Origin: Leptolinea sp. HRD-7 | GTDB taxonomy: Bacteria > Chloroflexota > Anaerolineae > Anaerolineales > Anaerolineaceae | DNA: 64,000 nt | Assembly: GCA_024363285.1 (NCBI GenBank) | Contig: AP024710.1 | Span: 2,574,001-2,638,000 of the forward strand | Direction of reading: 5' to 3' | Part shown: positions 8,523 through 17,525 of the stretch, in pieces | Numbering within the stretch: the first letter of the stretch is position 1 | How the letters are laid out: the number at the start of each line of letters is the position of its first letter | Notes under the pieces: model-generated | Database searches by the model: none | What the model saw: the letters and a program-made list of their open reading frames with translations, nothing else | What the model was told of the DNA's origin: nothing | Translations under genes and position numbers: made by a program

Positions 8523-11324
8523 CTAAAGGTTCAGCCATTTGGCGGCTGTACGGGGTAATTCAGCCAGCGTGCCTGTCACCTTGTGGCATTCAGGGATTGA
8601 TTCAAGGAACAATCGCCCATATTTTTTCGTCAAAAGGCGTTTGTCAAAAACTGCTACCACGCCACGATCTGACTGTGTGCGAATTAGACGCCCAAATCCC
8701 TGACGGAAGCGTAGTATAGCCTCTGGGAGTGAATATTCATTAAATGGATCCTCAAATGTTTCAGATCGTGAAGCGATGATCGGGTCAGAAGGAACATCAA
8801 ACGGGAGCTTGGCGATAGCCAGAACAGACAACGCTTCGCCCGGAATGTCAACACCTTCCCAGAAAGCACGGGTTCCGAGTAAGACGGCTTTTTCAGCTCC
8901 TCGAAAGTTCTCAAGAAGCGCGTTCGCTGAAGCTCCTACTCCTTGCTCATAAATCTGAATTCCGGCATCCGTCATCGCAGGAGCTATTGCCTGTGATGTT
9001 TTCTTCAATTGGGCATAAGAAGTAAAGAGCACTAACATACGACCATTGGTGGCTTTTGCGAGGCGTACAAGCCCGGATTCCAGGGCTTTCTGGTAACCGT
9101 AAGAATCGGTGATCTCGGGTATATCGTTGATCAGATAAAGCAAAGCCGAATTTTCATAATCAAAGGGTGAACCCAGTGACAATTCATCGGCTTCATCGGC
9201 ATTTAGCCGGCTGCGAAGATAGTCAAATTCGCCGTGAGTGGTCAATGTTGCAGATGTGAGAACCACGCTGGTTTTCTGATGCCAGATATTCTCTTCCATT
9301 AATGGGCCGATATGTAAAGGAGCGATTTGAAGTCCGATCTTACCGGACCCGGGTTGTTTTTCGATCCAATAAATTTGAAGATTATCTGGCTTTGAGACTA
9401 GATTTGTTACATTTCTGTTGATCTCTGAAAAATTGGTGCTCAATGTTGCCAGATTCCCAATGACATCTAATAAGTCCTCATTGGTGTCTTCTTCTTCATC
9501 TCCGCCTGAACGTACAAGCCCTGACACCAGTCCCAGCATTTCTTTGATCAATTCACTTTCATCAAACCATATTTCCTCTACGTGATTCCAGGAATTTAAA
9601 GTACGTGTGGCATTCTGGATGCGTTCCTGTTGGGGATAGGTGCCCATTGGTTTCCCATCACGTTGGTCAGTGAGAAAATCGTCAACCGCTGAGAAGAATT
9701 GACTGTTCAGGCTGGTAATTTTGAAAGCCAGGTCAGTCGTTTGCCTGACGGCAGTTTGTACAGCTGCCAATTCAGAAGGTTGTAATATACCCTCAAGATT
9801 AACGAGCAAGCGACCCATTAGCCCGGAATTTGGCCCCCCAAGCTCGTGGATCAGGCGTTCAAAGTCATTTTGGCTGACTTTGAATGAAAGCGCATTGGTC
9901 GTTGCTTCTTCCATGTGGTGGCCTTCATCAATGATCAAATACTTATATTCCGGCAAAATACGGCTACCGGCTGCCACATCGGATAAAAGTAAGGCGTGAT
10001 TAACCACAATTAAGTGAGCTATCGCTGCAGCCTGCCTTGAACGGTAAAACGGGCATTCACCGCCAGTACGGCTTATGCATGTTTCAGATTTACATCCTTC
10101 ATCTTCGGCTGATAGGCGCAACCACACATCCCACTCAGGTGACTGGTTTAAGTTGATTTCATTGCGGTCACCGGTGCCGCCTTCATTTAACCAGACAAGT
10201 ACTTTACCCAGAACGCGCATTTCTTCCGCTGTCTCAGGACCGCGCTGGCGCAACATTTCAAGTCGCCGGGGGCAAAGATAATTTGAACGGCCTTTTAGTA
10301 CTGTCGCGCGAAGGTCAACACCAAGGGCTTCGCGTAGATCAGGGATATCTTTATTAATCAACTGGTCTTGCAGATTGATGGTATTGGTTGATATAACCAC
10401 GCGGGTGTTTGTCTTTAATGCCCACATGGCTGCTGGAACAAGATATGCGAAAGACTTGCCCGTTCCGGTACCGGCTTCCACCAGCATGTGCTGACCTTCT
10501 GAAAATGAACGAGTGACCGCACGCAGCATTTCAACCTGTTGAGGGCGGTATTCATATGAATCGAAAAATTTAGCGAACGGCCCCCCATGTTCCAGTACAG
10601 CGGCCACTTCATCAAAATCTAGCGAGGCAGCTCCGGTTTCCGGTTCGGCAGAGATGTTTATTTTACCGGCTGGTTTTTCAAACAGTGGACCAGCCGGCAT
10701 GTGGAACGTCTTCCTGGCCTGAATTGGTTCACGAGAACGGGCTCTAAGCACCTGTTGCAAGGCATACGAACCGATCCAATCGGTACGGTCACTATGGCGA
10801 ACCAGTTCTGCTAAGAGATCTATCGGAAGCTCATTTGCCTTGCGGATCAATTTCTCATATACACCTCGGGTGGCACGGGCATCGTCTAACGCGCGATGGG
10901 TGGCGGGGAAGGGTATGCTCAATAATTGCTGCAACGCGCCAAGATTATACCGACTGGCAGTGGGAAGAAAAACGGCCGCCAATTCATAGGTGTCAATGAT
11001 GTCGTTGTATTCGAACGCCCGGGTTTGACGCCGCAAAAACCCCAGATCAAAGCGGATGTTGTGTCCCAATATTGGACAGTCACCCACAAAGTTTTCAAAA
11101 TCTTGAATGATTGCTTTAACTGGCGGTTCCCGGCGGACCATTTCGTCTGTGATTCCGGTTAATTGAGTGATCATCGGTGGTATTGGCCGCCCCGGATTGA
11201 TCATTTGTGAATATTCCGCCTCAACGCGGTTGCCATTAAACCGAACAGCGCCAATTTCGATGATGGCGTCATTAACCGGGTCAAGCCCGGTAGTTTCAAT
11301 ATCCAGAGAAACAATCGAAGTCAT
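8523..11324 (-). CDS. dinG: DinG-family helicase fused to a DnaQ-type exonuclease
   Basis: A 933-residue DNA repair protein. The N-terminal 170 residues form a DEDD 3'-5' exonuclease (DnaQ/epsilon-like) with SLDIETTGLD, GHNIRFDLGFL and HRALDDARAT. An XPD/DinG superfamily-2 helicase follows: Walker A EAGTGTGKS, Walker B as IIDEGHH, and late motifs including AFWEGVDIPG and QGFGRLIRTQSDRG. A cysteine set (YLCPRR, then CKSETC and GECPF) matches the Fe-S cluster of this family. The exonuclease-helicase fusion is also known from Firmicutes DinG, where the helicase activity is in doubt, so helicase function is likely rather than certain. It lies 17 bases after a GT-C membrane protein gene, so they may be cotranscribed. 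Confidence 0.93.
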   Translation of the reverse strand: MTSIVSLDIETTGLDPVNDAIIEIGAVRFNGNRVEAEYSQMINPGRPIPPMITQLTGITDEMVRREPPVKAIIQDFENFVGDCPILGHNIRFDLGFLRRQTRAFEYNDIIDTYELAAVFLPTASRYNLGALQQLLSIPFPATHRALDDARATRGVYEKLIRKANELPIDLLAELVRHSDRTDWIGSYALQQVLRARSREPIQARKTFHMPAGPLFEKPAGKINISAEPETGAASLDFDEVAAVLEHGGPFAKFFDSYEYRPQQVEMLRAVTRSFSEGQHMLVEAGTGTGKSFAYLVPAAMWALKTNTRVVISTNTINLQDQLINKDIPDLREALGVDLRATVLKGRSNYLCPRRLEMLRQRGPETAEEMRVLGKVLVWLNEGGTGDRNEINLNQSPEWDVWLRLSAEDEGCKSETCISRTGGECPFYRSRQAAAIAHLIVVNHALLLSDVAAGSRILPEYKYLIIDEGHHMEEATTNALSFKVSQNDFERLIHELGGPNSGLMGRLLVNLEGILQPSELAAVQTAVRQTTDLAFKITSLNSQFFSAVDDFLTDQRDGKPMGTYPQQERIQNATRTLNSWNHVEEIWFDESELIKEMLGLVSGLVRSGGDEEEDTNEDLLDVIGNLATLSTNFSEINRNVTNLVSKPDNLQIYWIEKQPGSGKIGLQIAPLHIGPLMEENIWHQKTSVVLTSATLTTHGEFDYLRSRLNADEADELSLGSPFDYENSALLYLINDIPEITDSYGYQKALESGLVRLAKATNGRMLVLFTSYAQLKKTSQAIAPAMTDAGIQIYEQGVGASANALLENFRGAEKAVLLGTRAFWEGVDIPGEALSVLAIAKLPFDVPSDPIIASRSETFEDPFNEYSLPEAILRFRQGFGRLIRTQSDRGVVAVFDKRLLTKKYGRLFLESIPECHKVTGTLAELPRTAAKWLNL

Positions 11325-11341
11325 GGATGGTTACCGGCCAG

Positions 11342-13216
11342 TTACTCCGGCATATACTCCTCAGCAAAGAAGACATTATATTCTCGCAGCATGATATCTG
11401 TTGACGGACGTCCGCACAGGGTTTGAATACCAGATTTTTGGGATACTTTTTCCCATTCGGCAATCAATATCATGGGATTCTTGGTTTGCAGGTCAAGGTC
11501 AACCAGAATAACTTGCCCGGGTTTGACATTGGAAAAAAGGTCATAAGTTTCCCAGTTTGGCAGGTTATGTATTCGATTTGCCATGGTTTTTTCGCGAATA
11601 ATCGATATCCATTCCTGTTGAATAGAATCTTGATCAACAATGCGGATATGATTTCCCGGGAGAATTCTAAAGGAAACCGGTTTTAGTCCGGTCGAACAGG
11701 AAAAAATCGGCGGTGTTTCAGAGTGGGTAGATTTGAATGGAATGAGCGGTTGTACTGTCATCATTATCACTAATACCGCCGAAAGTGTTTTAGGCGGTAT
11801 TAAGGACGGAAATTCGGTTTTGTCAGGTCGGAAAAATTCCCATGGTAGGTGGTCTGCCAGTGATGCGAGACCAATGCCAGGAATGGAAATAAAGAAGGGA
11901 ATGGTTGCCGCGTAGACGCGCATGCGGTTGGAGTCAATTGGCGGCGCGAAGGGAATTGAGAGTACGATACCAATGAATGAGGTTAAATAAAATGACCGTA
12001 CAGGATTTTTAATATTTTTTATACAAAAGAACAATCCGGTCAGCATAAGGAGGTAATAGCCTATTCGGGCTATTGTTCCTGTAACACCCTGATCACCGAA
12101 CCAGCAAAGGGAGCCATAATAGTCATCAAGAGAGAAGAAAGTCTGGTATGAACTTAAAATCCCTTTTACCAGATTCATTGGTTTTCGGCGGATGATATCC
12201 AGGGTGAGTGAATAAATATAACGTGACTGTTCCCCGGTTGGCATCTCCCAGGTTTCAGGATGTTCTGTAAAAACCTGAGTCCACCCCAATCCTCCCCGAG
12301 CCACACCATATATTGTGAAGCTAAAGTTCCCGAATGGAGCGCTATCGGGTGATGAGTAAGTATTGAAAGCAACCAGGTTGATTAAAAAACCCAATACCAC
12401 TGCCAAACAGGCAAGAATGAAAGATCTCCAGTGGAGTCCCCCCGATTTTCTGAAATACCAGCCTGTCCACAGCGCGAGAACTGGAAGAATAAAGAAGGCT
12501 CCTGCGCGGGCATTTAATCCGAGACTAAGTAAGAACAAACCGGTGATCATTAGTTTTAGCTGTTTTCGGGTGATACCCCGCAGCATGAAAACCAGGGCTA
12601 GCAACCCGAGAGGGAGACCGGCAAATTCACTGAGAGTCTTACCCAGAAGCAATCGGGCATATGAATAAAGAAGCACCAGGAATACCGAACCGGCAATTGC
12701 ACCTTCCCGGGTCCGGAATTCATAGGTGGCAAAATACATGGCGTATCCAAGAATCAATGTCAGTACGGCAATTGTCAGGGGTAAATTTTGTCCGGTCAGC
12801 CATTGAATACTTGACATTAATGTAGTGAACAGAGGACGGCGGGCGGCGCCGGTGAAGAATACTGATCCTTCCAGCAGTCGATGCGAATCTGTAAAATAAA
12901 AGCGAGCATCACTAAAGGGTATAATGCCGCCCAGAATGTATTGTTCGCTTTGACCGCTTGCCCACAGTCCGGCAATCGGAAGTACTAAAATGGCAGAAAT
13001 TATTCCAAGAAGCAGGAACCGAGAAATATTGTAAGGTAATTTAAGAACCAAAAACACGATCACTGCTAATGGTGCCATGATTTGAAGAAAGTCATAACGA
13101 AAGGCAAGCCCGAATTGTCTTGGGGTTGGATTGTTAAGGAAAGCCCAAGTTATCAGCAATCCCATGATAAAGGCTGCTGCTTGCCAGGCAAAATTTATAT
13201 ACTGGTCTTTTTTCAT
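11342..13216 (-). CDS. GT-C-type multi-pass membrane glycosyltransferase-like protein
   Basis: A 624-residue polytopic membrane protein with about a dozen hydrophobic helices, then a soluble tail of about 150 residues. The first large loop carries IPFSDARFY, placed where GT-C enzymes (ArnT/Pmt-like) keep catalytic acidic residues. The 862-residue protein at 33213 has the matching PFSDAAFYD followed by a similar RPL segment, so the two are probably distant paralogues. The likely role is transfer of a sugar from a lipid-phosphate donor to a lipid, glycan or protein outside the membrane. Neither donor nor acceptor can be read from sequence. An extended -10 (TGCTATAAT) lies about 40 bases upstream. 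Confidence 0.72.
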   Translation of the reverse strand: MKKDQYINFAWQAAAFIMGLLITWAFLNNPTPRQFGLAFRYDFLQIMAPLAVIVFLVLKLPYNISRFLLLGIISAILVLPIAGLWASGQSEQYILGGIIPFSDARFYFTDSHRLLEGSVFFTGAARRPLFTTLMSSIQWLTGQNLPLTIAVLTLILGYAMYFATYEFRTREGAIAGSVFLVLLYSYARLLLGKTLSEFAGLPLGLLALVFMLRGITRKQLKLMITGLFLLSLGLNARAGAFFILPVLALWTGWYFRKSGGLHWRSFILACLAVVLGFLINLVAFNTYSSPDSAPFGNFSFTIYGVARGGLGWTQVFTEHPETWEMPTGEQSRYIYSLTLDIIRRKPMNLVKGILSSYQTFFSLDDYYGSLCWFGDQGVTGTIARIGYYLLMLTGLFFCIKNIKNPVRSFYLTSFIGIVLSIPFAPPIDSNRMRVYAATIPFFISIPGIGLASLADHLPWEFFRPDKTEFPSLIPPKTLSAVLVIMMTVQPLIPFKSTHSETPPIFSCSTGLKPVSFRILPGNHIRIVDQDSIQQEWISIIREKTMANRIHNLPNWETYDLFSNVKPGQVILVDLDLQTKNPMILIAEWEKVSQKSGIQTLCGRPSTDIMLREYNVFFAEEYMPE

Positions 13217-13254
13217 GCCGATGAGTTTTCCGGGAAATGTGAAATAATTCGATG

Positions 13255-13263
13255 ATTATAGCA
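13255..13263 (-). promoter_or_regulatory. Extended -10 promoter element
   Basis: On the minus strand TGCTATAAT matches the extended -10 consensus (TGnTATAAT), about 40 bases before the membrane protein start at 13216. No good -35 is seen, as is usual for extended -10 promoters. Confidence 0.55.
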
Positions 13264-13288
13264 TTTGATCTTTTGGAATTCGGAAGAT

Positions 13289-13323
13289 AAAAAAAGCAAC
13301 TGGTTTTAAAAAACCAGTTGCTT
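13289..13323 (-). terminator. Strong rho-independent terminator of the metH-coaBC operon
   Basis: On the minus strand a perfect 14-bp stem (13310-13323 with 13294-13307, core GCAACTGG/CCAGTTGC) with a 2-base loop is followed by seven T residues. It lies 24 bases after the DUF4349 gene and marks the end of the long minus-strand operon. Confidence 0.93.
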
Positions 13324-13346
13324 GTATTAAGTACTGCAGCTAGCTT

Positions 13347-14306
13347 TTACTTATTGTCTTTTGTGGTTTCAGATGCCTGTGCGGCAGCCAGTTTTTTTGC
13401 TTTATTCCTGCGGCTTATCATGCGAATAATCCAGACAATTATGAACACTGGTATCAGCAGGATGATTATTACTGGAAGGAAGAATAACACCATCCATATT
13501 CCGGCATTGGCAAAGAATTTTAAGGCATTGATCAACGCCTGGATCGCTTCTTTGGCTACACCGGCTGGCTGCCAGCTCCCAATAGTCAGAGGCGCTACAG
13601 CCGCTTTAGATTGAATTGTGATGTCAACGGCAGACATAGCCGCAGACTCTTCATAATATTTGATCTGCCCTTTGGTAATTTCAATTTGTTCGCGGATCTG
13701 GGTCAACTGATTGAAGACTGACATGACGTCTTCTGTGCGAGTTGCGGATGCCATGATCTCGCGCAGTTGGGCTTCGGCGTCTTCCAGATTCTTCAGGCGG
13801 CTTTTCTGGTCAGTGTATTCTTTGGTGACATTTTGACCAGATCTGGTTTCTGACAACACATCAATGGCTGGGTCTTCAACCAATGATTTGATTTTTTCCA
13901 GTGTGACTGTCAACGATTCAGCGGGAACGCGGATGGTGATGTGTGCCTGGGGTAGGTCAAGGCCGTTTTCATTGCGGGTTTTATAAATATTGGAATCAAC
14001 TACATAACCCTTAAATTCTTCGGTCATCTTGACCACAGCATCCATAGCTGTGGCTGGATCACTGACAACGATTGAGATGTTAGCATTCTGGATGACAAGT
14101 TGGTCAACCGGCGATGCCTGCCCTGGCATACCGTTGTTCGATGCGTAGTCGGCCGTGGAAACTTCGGATTTCTCCATTTCCATTTGCGCAGATGGCGCGC
14201 CAGCCGCTTCAGGCGCTGCGTATAGCGGCGCAGCAGTAGGAGCGGCTGATGAGCATCCAGTATATAAGAGCATTAAAATCAGCAATGCAAAAGCAACCCG
14301 TTTCAT
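13347..14306 (-). CDS. DUF4349-type lipoprotein
   Basis: A predicted membrane-anchored lipoprotein of 319 residues. The signal peptide ends in lipobox LYTGC. A low-complexity Ala/Pro/Glu stretch follows, then the DUF4349 region: ITIRVPAESL, then DVLSETRSGQNVTKEYTD, then a long coiled coil (about residues 170-240). A hydrophobic C-terminal segment (about 270-305) and a basic tail follow. The family function is unknown. ATG 14306 is chosen because GGAGGG sits just upstream; the in-frame ATG at 14318 overlaps that site. It is the last gene of the minus-strand operon and ends just before a strong terminator. An envelope-associated, multimeric role is a guess from the lipobox, helix and coiled coil. 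Confidence 0.83.
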   Translation of the reverse strand: MKRVAFALLILMLLYTGCSSAAPTAAPLYAAPEAAGAPSAQMEMEKSEVSTADYASNNGMPGQASPVDQLVIQNANISIVVSDPATAMDAVVKMTEEFKGYVVDSNIYKTRNENGLDLPQAHITIRVPAESLTVTLEKIKSLVEDPAIDVLSETRSGQNVTKEYTDQKSRLKNLEDAEAQLREIMASATRTEDVMSVFNQLTQIREQIEITKGQIKYYEESAAMSAVDITIQSKAAVAPLTIGSWQPAGVAKEAIQALINALKFFANAGIWMVLFFLPVIIILLIPVFIIVWIIRMISRRNKAKKLAAAQASETTKDNK

Positions 14307-14370
14307 TCGTCCCTCCATTTTTTTTGTTTTCTACGGGAATGACGTTGCAGAACTTGAAAAAGTTCCCGGT

Positions 14371-15099
14371 TTACCAACCGCCAAAAAGACGCTCGCCATT
14401 ACGGACGGGAAGCCCCGACCGTATGATTCTCTGCTGAACGGATGAGATATCATACGATACCCGGCGCAGATCCCAGGTCTTATCAACAAGATCCAATATA
14501 GCATAGCACGCGCGCGGGTCAGCGTCACGCGGTTGACCAACAGAACCAGGATTCAATATCGCGCGGCCGTTAAGGTGAGTGCTCAGTGGATTGTCAGAAT
14601 TCATGGCATACAGTGATGACTTGCCATTCTTTGTGTGGTAAATAACCGGTATATGCGTATGCCCGATCAGGCAAAAAGGTGTAATAAAATAATCCAGGTT
14701 GTCTGCCGCGCTTTCCACATCCAGAATGTATTCCCAGATAGAATTACGAGGGCTTCCGTGTGTGAGGGTAAATCCATGACGGACTGTTTTCTTGCGCAGA
14801 CTGGTAAGGTAATATTTACTTTCTTTTGAAAGACTCTCTTGATTCCATAATGTTGTCTCACGAGCTTCTGTATTAAAGCTATCGAGATCGATCTGCCCAA
14901 GAGCCGCCGCGTCATGATTGCCAAGAACACAGAGGGTATATGGCAGGCTGGCGATGCGATCAATTACTTCATTGGGGTCAGGTCCATAACCGACAAGGTC
15001 ACCCAGACACCATACAGCATCTACTTTGCCTGCATCATCAAGTACCGCATCAAGTGCGGTTAGATTAGCATGGATGTCAGAAATGACGAGGATGCGCAT
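14371..15099 (-). CDS. YfcE/MJ0936-like metallophosphoesterase
   Basis: A cytoplasmic calcineurin-like phosphoesterase of 242 residues. All metal-binding motifs are visible in order: DIHAN (10-14), GDLVGYGPDP, GNHD, THGSP and GHTHIP. The GYGPDP block is typical of the small YfcE/MJ0936-like phosphodiesterases rather than of ApaH or Ser/Thr protein phosphatases. The substrate is unknown. The gene starts 11 bases after the DUF3048 gene stop and belongs to the same operon. The intact motifs make enzymatic activity very likely. Confidence 0.88.
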   Translation of the reverse strand: MRILVISDIHANLTALDAVLDDAGKVDAVWCLGDLVGYGPDPNEVIDRIASLPYTLCVLGNHDAAALGQIDLDSFNTEARETTLWNQESLSKESKYYLTSLRKKTVRHGFTLTHGSPRNSIWEYILDVESAADNLDYFITPFCLIGHTHIPVIYHTKNGKSSLYAMNSDNPLSTHLNGRAILNPGSVGQPRDADPRACYAILDLVDKTWDLRRVSYDISSVQQRIIRSGLPVRNGERLFGGW

Positions 15100-15110
15100 A
15101 AATCAAACAC

Positions 15111-16352
15111 TCATGGAAGAGAGAATTGAACATTCCACTGGCCGGCTTCCGGCTGTTCAACTGTGGAAGTAAGCCCTATGATGACAAACCAGGTATTACC
15201 CGGTTTCAATGGAATTGCCCGGTTCGTGTCATCGAAAAAAATCATCGGGCGGTCATTTGCCTGAGATTGCCAGTATCCGCTGATCATGCGACCGTCCCTG
15301 AAGAAAACTGCCCGACGGGCTTCTCGATTTGCCCACAGTTCAATGTTATGCAGGGTGGGGTTATATTCATTATATCGGGCGTAAAGTAAGACAACATTGT
15401 CAAAAGCTACCTGTTTGCCGGTAAGCTGATCATTCAGCGGAACCAGCTTTACGGGATTTTCGGGAATATCAGTCTCGGTCCAGCGTTCGTATTTTCTCCG
15501 GGAGGGGTCATATTTCCACGCGCCGACGTTTAAATCATTATACCGGATGACGACAAATTCGCCTTGAGATTTTGCCATTTCAGGAGGATTTGAATCAAAA
15601 ACCATCCCTGTGACGATCTGACGGTAATTGTTGATTTTATTCAATTTCGCGTATTCATCGAATTTGGATATATCCGCGAAAACAGAATTAACAGTATGTT
15701 CACCTGTATCACATAAAGCAGGGCAAGTTGAATCTTTTACAGAAATCGCCAGTCCATCCAGATGATTCAGCAGGTCAACCCGCACACGAGCATCGGCGCT
15801 GGCATAGGCAAAAATGGTTTGATACATACTGGCCAACTGGATGTCTGCCAGACGGGCTGAACGAACAGGGCCTACTTTTTCTGGTTTTTCACCATAATAA
15901 ACTGCTGAAAAACGATTCATCCCTTCGCCAATATAAAACTCAAAAACGAGGTCTGCCAGAGAAAGACCATATTGTGGACGTCCGGAAGGAGGAAAATTGG
16001 TCACTTTAACCATCACCGGACGGCGATCAAGAATGGCCGGGTCAGCCACCTTCAAACCGGTAAAAGGATTGATGTCTTTCGGAAACCGGTCAGGTCCATA
16101 ATGCACAGCTTTAATGGTAGATGTGACAGTCGGAATTTGAGTTGGTGTCTCCGTAGGCAGCGGGGTGGCAGTAACGATTTCTGGAGAAGGTGGTATCAAG
16201 GTTTCTGTCGGGGTAGATACGTTGATGATAGTTGGAACGACAGTCTGAGTTGAAATTTCTTTAACAGACGTAGATGCTGATTGGCAACCTGATAGAGTTG
16301 CTAAGAAAAATATTGTTACAGGCAGCCAAACATATTGAATCTGCTTCATCAT
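15111..16352 (-). CDS. DUF3048 (YerB-like) lipoprotein, copy 1
   Basis: A 413-residue predicted lipoprotein. The signal peptide ends in LSGC, and a Thr/Pro-rich linker of about 60 residues leads into the DUF3048 region, with NPFTGL, RPVMVKVTNFPPSGRPQYGL, VGPVRSARLADIQL and a C-terminal domain ending KPGNTWFVIIGL. The family function is unknown; YerB of Bacillus subtilis is the named member. A paralogue lies directly upstream with a 15-base gap, showing tandem duplication. It follows coaBC in one operon, but nothing in the sequence ties it to CoA synthesis. ATG codons 16352 and 16349 are equivalent start candidates. Confidence 0.87.
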   Translation of the reverse strand: MMKQIQYVWLPVTIFFLATLSGCQSASTSVKEISTQTVVPTIINVSTPTETLIPPSPEIVTATPLPTETPTQIPTVTSTIKAVHYGPDRFPKDINPFTGLKVADPAILDRRPVMVKVTNFPPSGRPQYGLSLADLVFEFYIGEGMNRFSAVYYGEKPEKVGPVRSARLADIQLASMYQTIFAYASADARVRVDLLNHLDGLAISVKDSTCPALCDTGEHTVNSVFADISKFDEYAKLNKINNYRQIVTGMVFDSNPPEMAKSQGEFVVIRYNDLNVGAWKYDPSRRKYERWTETDIPENPVKLVPLNDQLTGKQVAFDNVVLLYARYNEYNPTLHNIELWANREARRAVFFRDGRMISGYWQSQANDRPMIFFDDTNRAIPLKPGNTWFVIIGLTSTVEQPEAGQWNVQFSLP

Positions 16353-16367
16353 TATTTCATTATCCGG

Positions 16368-17525
16368 TTAAGGGAGGAAAAAGTGAAGTTCATATCGCCC
16401 GCCTTGCGGATTTGTAAATTGTGAACTTATCCCAGCCAGAACAATCCATGTGTTGCCGGGTTTTAGGGGCATAGGAGTTCCATCTTCTCTTAGTAATTCA
16501 ACTGGTTGTGAATGATCTTTTATGTGCCATTTTCCTTCATATTTCAAACCATCTCTAAAATAGACGGCTCTCTGGCTGCCGGAATTATTCCAAAGGTCGA
16601 TATTGTGTAGTGTACGATTATATTCAATATAAAAAGTAAAAAAAACAATAACGTTAGAAAAACCCAATTGAGCTCCGTTGTTTCGATCAACCAGAGGGAT
16701 CATAGTGAGAGGTTCACCTTCATTTCCATCTTCGATCCATCGTAGATATTTCCCGGATGAAGGGTCAAACTGCCATTCACCCCGGTTGATATCAGCATAT
16801 TGTTCCAAGAATTGAATAGCAGATTCTCCTCCGGCAGGAGGTTCGTCAGAAAAAGTTGCAAATTGTAAGCCAGGTTTCTCTTGAACAACGCCCGTTTGAC
16901 GGGCTAATTCTGTAACACCAGCCGAATCGGCAAAAACCCCTGTGACACTGTGAGTATCGTCACCACACACAGGCGGACAGGGAGCGAATTTATACGGAAT
17001 GGCTCTGGCACCCAGGTCTTTGGCAAGAATGTTGTCGACGCGTTCATCCGCGTTGCCATATACCAGAATTCCTCGAAACATCTGGGTCAGTTGCGAGTCA
17101 ACCAGTCTACCGGAACGAAGAGGCCCGACCTGAGGGGCGTCATTGCCATAAAAAACCGCTACAAACCGGTTGAATAACTCACCGATGTAATAATCAAAAA
17201 CAATATCAGCGGAGGATAACCCCGCATGAGGGCGGCCCGTACGAGGATAATTGGACACTTTGATCAGAACGGGAAGTCGTTCGAGCCGGGAAGCGTCATC
17301 AACGGGAAGTCCGGTCAACGGGTTGATATTTTCTGGAGTTGGCGTTGGGTTTGGCGTGGATGTTTCACTGGACAAAACATTCACTTCAGAGGGAACCGAT
17401 GAAGTGGAAAATGCATTCTCAGGTAATGGTGTTGCTGCCTGAAAAGAAACAGTTGATGCTGCCTGGCATGATGCCAATAATAGCACCACAAAAAGTGTCG
17501 CGAATAGTGATACTCTGTTTTTCAA
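16368..17525 (-). CDS. DUF3048 (YerB-like) lipoprotein, copy 2
   Basis: Paralogue of the adjacent downstream gene, 385 residues. It has a signal peptide with lipobox LASC, a shorter Thr/Pro linker (TPNPTPTPE), and then NPLTGLPVDD, LIKVSNYPRTGRPHAG, VGPLRSGRLVDSQL, and a C-terminal half ending KPGNTWIVLAG. Its start overlaps the coaBC stop by 4 bases (ATGA), so it is translationally coupled to coaBC. The two copies differ widely outside the signature blocks, so the duplication is old. The molecular function is unknown. Confidence 0.87.
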   Translation of the reverse strand: MKNRVSLFATLFVVLLLASCQAASTVSFQAATPLPENAFSTSSVPSEVNVLSSETSTPNPTPTPENINPLTGLPVDDASRLERLPVLIKVSNYPRTGRPHAGLSSADIVFDYYIGELFNRFVAVFYGNDAPQVGPLRSGRLVDSQLTQMFRGILVYGNADERVDNILAKDLGARAIPYKFAPCPPVCGDDTHSVTGVFADSAGVTELARQTGVVQEKPGLQFATFSDEPPAGGESAIQFLEQYADINRGEWQFDPSSGKYLRWIEDGNEGEPLTMIPLVDRNNGAQLGFSNVIVFFTFYIEYNRTLHNIDLWNNSGSQRAVYFRDGLKYEGKWHIKDHSQPVELLREDGTPMPLKPGNTWIVLAGISSQFTNPQGGRYELHFFLP

